DNA of 64,000 nt. It comes from Amyelois transitella. Its lineage: Eukaryota; Arthropoda; Insecta; Lepidoptera; Pyralidae. The first letter of the stretch is position 1; each line of letters starts with the position of its first letter. The notes below the pieces were generated by a model, which did not search any database, had not been told where the DNA came from, and saw only the letters and a list, made by a program, of their open reading frames with translations. Location of the stretch: NCBI RefSeq assembly GCF_032362555.1, contig NC_083529.1, positions 2,108,001 to 2,172,000 of the forward strand, given 5' to 3'. A program made the position numbers and the translations under genes. This document shows, in pieces, positions 59,944-64,000 of this stretch.

Positions 59944-60727
59944 GTACATTGTTATACTATGTAAAAAGTTGTAAACTTATCAATTGTAACATAGATAACG
60001 CATCTATTTTTTTAAATAAATGATTTATCAAACAGAAATGTTTTTGTATTGCAAATTTTAAGGTCGAAATCATCGTCATCCTATATAGGTAACTACGGTA
60101 GTATGATAAGCATAAAGGTGCACTGACAAGATAATTCTTACAATGACAATTTAAAAAGGTGATTCAAATGAAGTGGTTTTAAACATCATTATTTGGTTTA
60201 TGTAAAAATTGTCGAGTTTTCTAAACATATAACTTTTAATCCCTCACGGGGTAGAAAAAGTGGCACATGTCTACAACATTCTGCTGGATGGCATATAATG
60301 TACTTTGTAGGTTGGCTTAAATTCAAAGATAGTTACAGGTCGCTACTCTAAAATTAGTTTTAATGAGTAAATAATAATTCAGCTTTAAATCTGATATTGC
60401 TTACATGTAACATTATCTTTAAGTTAAAATTATGTGCTTACTAAAATTTACTAATAAAAGCCATAGATAATTATACATTTTATTATTCTAAAATATAAAC
60501 ATACAATCTTAACGTATATATAATATAACTTATAGTGGTCCTTTACTCGAAAATTGAGCAATTATTTTATTATGGAATGAATTTATTTTTCTTACACTCC
60601 GTATTCAGTTCATAACAAAAACCAATAACAATCAACAAAACATAACAAGTAGGTATTATTTCATCAAAATTTTTTAACACTTTATCGATAAAGTATAAAT
60701 GTATAAAGAAAACAGTATACTTCACAG

Positions 60728-63423
60728 TTAATCAAACGTTACTAAGGAATGTACGGGCACATCATTAGGAATGTTTTTGCGACCATTCAGTGAATTCAGT
60801 TCCATCACGACAAGACAACCAACCACTTCGGCGCCACAGGACCTGATAACATTCAATATAGTTAGTTTCTTGATGAATTCATGCAATAGAATGGCACGCG
60901 CGACGCCGTTTGATTGCGCGAATAATTATCGGTATTTCGCTTTTTATTATGAAATGAAACGGGACTGCGATAGTTTTTCGCATTATAAAAACGGTGTCGC
61001 TCGTGTCATGTTACGGTGGCTAAACTTTTCTACAAGGAGATGAGAATATAATCGGCACTAACGTTAAGAAGGTACAGTCACGCCTCTTTCATGAATGGGT
61101 AACCCCCAATCCCCACGAACTATGTAGGGATACCTACAAGGATATGGGTAGAAAGAAACCTACATTTTCAATTGCCACAATCCTCAATCTAGGATTAAAG
61201 TCACTGGTGGCATCCTTTAGGTGAGGATGCAACCGGGACTAACGCCATGAGGTTGAAGACCCATCATTTGGGTAACTAACACATACTTTAAAACTACTGT
61301 GCCATGTGGTTCTGGGCACTTTCAAATAGGACCACTCCATCCCGTCATCTTTCCCATTGATGTCGTAAAAGGCTAATGAACTTGGGATTTTTCTTCTTAA
61401 CTTCGGGCTAGCAACCTGTCACTATTTGAATTTTCATTTAGCCATACAGTTCATTATGGCCTTTCAGTGTGTTTTCAAGACCGTTTGCGACATGACAGTT
61501 AGCTCTGTTAACCCCGCAAGGGATATGGATGTGACTATTATGTTTAAATGTATACACCTACTTTAAAAGATTAGTAGCTGCAGTAATGGAGCCCCCGGTG
61601 GCTATAAGATCATCCACAATGAGGCATTTCTGACCGGGACGGATTGCATTCTTCTGTATTTCCAATATGTCCTGGAAATAGGAACAAAAATGATAAAGTT
61701 TTTATATAATGTAATTAAGTCTTTCCCACAGATGTCGTAAAAGGCGACTAAAGAAAAGGCTAGTCAATTTTGAATTCTTGTAGGCTATGGGCTAGCAACC
61801 TGTCACTATAATGAATCTCAATTCCATATTAAGCCAAACAGCTAAAGAAGGTCTTTCAGTCTTTTTAAGACTGTAGGCACTGTCTACCCTGCAAGGGATA
61901 TAGACATGATTATATGTATAATGTGTTACTTCATTGTCAAGCCATCCACCTTGAATCAAGAAGTTGAAATTTCTCAGGTAAAAAAAATAGTTTTTGACCA
62001 TACAAGAACGGGCAAGCTTTTTTCTAATTCAAATTATTCTTTAAATGCTTCCTACTCATTAACATAGAAATTTCATTTCTATGTTAATGAGTCATGAAGT
62101 GGCCATTCAGGAAGACATTTCAGTGCCAACTGCAAAAGAGTATATTTAGGTGGTAATTTAGTTTTTAAGTTTAATTGGTACTGACCATACAAAAATTTAT
62201 AATATGTCTATGCTGTAGGTATGTTAATTTTCATTATAATTATTTAATGTTTAAACAATTGTTGTTGGAAGATAAACTCAAGTTCAAGGTAGTAACAGCC
62301 AGTTCGGTCAGATAGACATAACATTCAAGATTACACAAAAGAAAATAAATCTATTGTTTATTTGACACATAGTTTGTTCCTACATTAGATTGATTACTGT
62401 AATAATTATTAAGTTAGCAAAATTTGTGATTAATTTTAGGTACATAAGTTAGTAGCTCAACATTACTTTATTATTTACTATTTCAAACAATGTTTATTTC
62501 AGCGAGCACAATCCCTCTCATTTTAAAGTGGTTCTTGTTGCACCCTCTATTTTTAAACATTGGGTTCATTAGGTGAATTTAAGAAATTAATGTCATTTCT
62601 AAAGTTAGTCACCTAGTTTACATTATGGGTTAAACAAAATTTTATAAATATATTACTGATGAAGCAGACAGCCACAGAAATACCTCACTTCTTTTTCAAC
62701 AGTTAAGGAAAGCCATACAGATGTTATTATTTAAGATTTCAAATATAATGACAGGTTGCTAGTCCATCAGATGATTACCGTTTATATTTACCATGACTGT
62801 TGATGAATGTTGTATGAATAGAGAGGCAGATGGCACACACTTTTTCCACTACCAGATGAGTAAAGGATTGTGGGCCACTGAAGCAAAAAAAAAAAAACTT
62901 ACCGTTCCATATTCCAAATCATATTTGCATGAAACAACTTCCCCAGGCAGTTTTCCTTTCTTCCTCACAGGCAAGCAACCAACACCAAGATCCATGGCTA
63001 GAGAAAATGAGAAGAGGAAACCTCTGCTCTCCAGACCAACTATAGCTTCGGTTTGGGGGAACTTCGCTCGGATTACTTGTAATAATAGACCCTGAAGAAG
63101 TTTGCATGTGGAGCCATCAGAAATGGCGGAGAAGATGTCCCTGAAATAAGAAAATACTTACATGTAATTTTATTTTAAATTAAAAATGTACGAAAATATA
63201 TAGTAAAACCTAAGGACCGAATGAAACGTATTTGATGTGATTTAAATTATGATGTGGCAGACATGGTGGCGATGTAGTGTTAAGTCTTAATTCAATTTTA
63301 TTTTAAATTAAAGAAAGCGTTTTTTTACCAAAACAATATTCCTTTTTTCGGGAAATCTGGGTAGCTCTTCAATTTACGTTTAAATTCGGCTACTTTCTGG
63401 TTATAATCGGCATCTCCTTCCAT
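60728..63423 (-). CDS. Aprt: Adenine phosphoribosyltransferase
   Basis: Four exons on the minus strand in phase: 63423-63329, 63140-62903, 61671-61562, 60842-60728; 185 residues (family about 180). The enzyme makes AMP and pyrophosphate from adenine and PRPP in cytosolic purine salvage. Visible marks are [17 protein letters not shown] at the N-terminus, [14 protein letters not shown] (adenine/PRPP site region), [16 protein letters not shown], and the PRPP loop [13 protein letters not shown] (127-139). The loop ends in Ser where human APRT has Thr, a mild change. The C-terminus ends [20 protein letters not shown] and a short tail, as in the family. Intron 3 holds two element A copies at its edges' vicinity and a palindromic MITE. 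It is convergent with the MBF2-domain gene. A reverse AATAAA lies at 60479-60484. Confidence 0.93.
60893..61015. mobile_element. Palindromic MITE, third copy
   Basis: 'atggcacgcgcgacgccgtt' start and 'aacggtgtcgctcgtgtcat' end are complementary in type, with 'gcgatagtttttcgca' inside. Lies in intron 3 of Aprt. Confidence 0.6.
61300..61545 (+). mobile_element. Element A, diverged, in Aprt intron 3
   Basis: From 'gtgccatgtggttctgggc' to 'ggatatggatgtgactatta'. It ends 11 bases before the donor side of Aprt exon 3, so the splice region of the gene directly adjoins a retroposon. Confidence 0.75.
61725..61922 (+). mobile_element. Element A, 5'-truncated, in Aprt intron 2
   Basis: Starts at 'cccacagatgtcgtaaaag' and ends 'agacatgattatatgtata'. 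Starts 54 bases from the acceptor side of Aprt exon 3. Confidence 0.75.
62054..62092. repeat. Perfect 18-bp inverted repeat, 3-base loop
   Basis: Arms 'actcattaacatagaaat' and 'atttctatgttaatgagt' with loop TTC, in Aprt intron 2. Not part of a recognised repeat family. Confidence 0.9.
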
Positions 63424-63845
63424 TTTCAATCAAGACAAACTTATGTATTTATTAGATAGATAAATTAATTTCAATATTTACTAGGGTCTGCAATTCACAT
63501 TGTCCCAAAAATTATACCAGAAAATCAATCCTACATAAAAAAAAACACCGTTTTCCCACCGCACAAAAAGAAAACATGTGTTTTTCTCGTAGCCGTATCT
63601 GTCACTGTCAGTCAGTTCAGTATTAGTCAGAAAATGAGTGACAACCTTTGAATCCTTTGATACCTCGACATTGTCAAAACCATCGTTTTGTTGATGGAGC
63701 CATAAACGTTAACATCAACAACCTTTGTTATTAGTTAAAAATGATGTCGTTACGTCACAGTCAATGTCACAAAGTGATGAATCTGTCAAGTCAACCAACA
63801 AAGTAAAAAAAAACAAACAAAACGAACAAAACAAAATTTAAAAAA
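63424..63845. promoter_or_regulatory. Aprt 5' flank, possibly a bidirectional promoter
   Basis: Contains many TGTCA/TGACA words (63598-63630, 63645, 63668, 63760-63790), like the flanks at 20950 and 52575. On the plus strand an ATG at 63846 (ATGCAACG followed by GTACGA, a possible donor) could begin a divergent gene, but only eight coding bases would be in the exon. No TATA box stands out. Confidence 0.35.
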
Positions 63846-64000
63846 TGCAACGGTACGAATCATAATTTAGTTGATTATTTATTTTATGCACTTTTTGTAT
63901 ACTAGTCAAATTTAACCAGTATCACTGTGCTAATTTTAAGCAGTTAATTTGCGCTCTATTTTTGCTATTGTTTAAGAACTGGTAAAATTTTCCCGCGTTA

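Overview
This window is nuclear DNA of a lepidopteran insect, most likely a moth. The evidence is AT-rich sequence with spliced genes (GT..AG introns), three-His-box desaturase and MBF2-domain genes of lepidopteran type, and a very high load of retroposons with (ATGT)n/(CATA)n tails. No organism name can be read from the sequence. All gene models below were built by hand from splice sites and codon phase; no similarity search was run.

Layout. Positions 1-10950 are mainly repeats, with a probable non-coding first exon of a leftward gene near 6.9 kb. Positions 10951-19234 (+) hold a ten-exon coiled-coil gene related to the axonemal protein CFAP53, with one in-frame TGA. Positions 21181-32739 (+) hold an eleven-exon gene for a 757-residue protein with a C2H2 finger and a C-terminal region that may be a SIAH/TRAF-like fold. 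Positions 36537-55977 (+) hold an eleven-exon CFAP53 orthologue or paralogue of 532 residues. Two other genes sit inside its introns on the same strand: an intronless acyl-CoA desaturase (40485-41483) and an unrecognised 371-residue acidic/coiled-coil protein (53200-54315). Positions 58171-59943 (+) encode a secreted MBF2-domain protein with a long low-complexity tail carrying repeated RxxR sites. Positions 60728-63423 (-) are a complete four-exon adenine phosphoribosyltransferase gene.

Relations. The two CFAP53-like genes share intron phases and almost all exon lengths, so they are paralogues now separated by the zinc-finger gene. The other genes show no obvious functional link to them.

Repeats. 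The commonest is a ~260 bp retroposon (called element A here) with 10-13 bp target duplications. Its 3' end resembles that of a LINE also present, suggesting a SINE/LINE partnership. There are also two tRNA-derived SINE families, a GC-rich 262 bp MITE, a palindromic MITE family, and four near-perfect hairpins. In three places the 3' end of an exon with its splice donor has been copied into the following intron; in one case this grew to an array of about nine copies of ~193 bp. These exon-tail copies, the MBF2/RxxR protein and the paralogous CFAP53 pair are the most unusual content.
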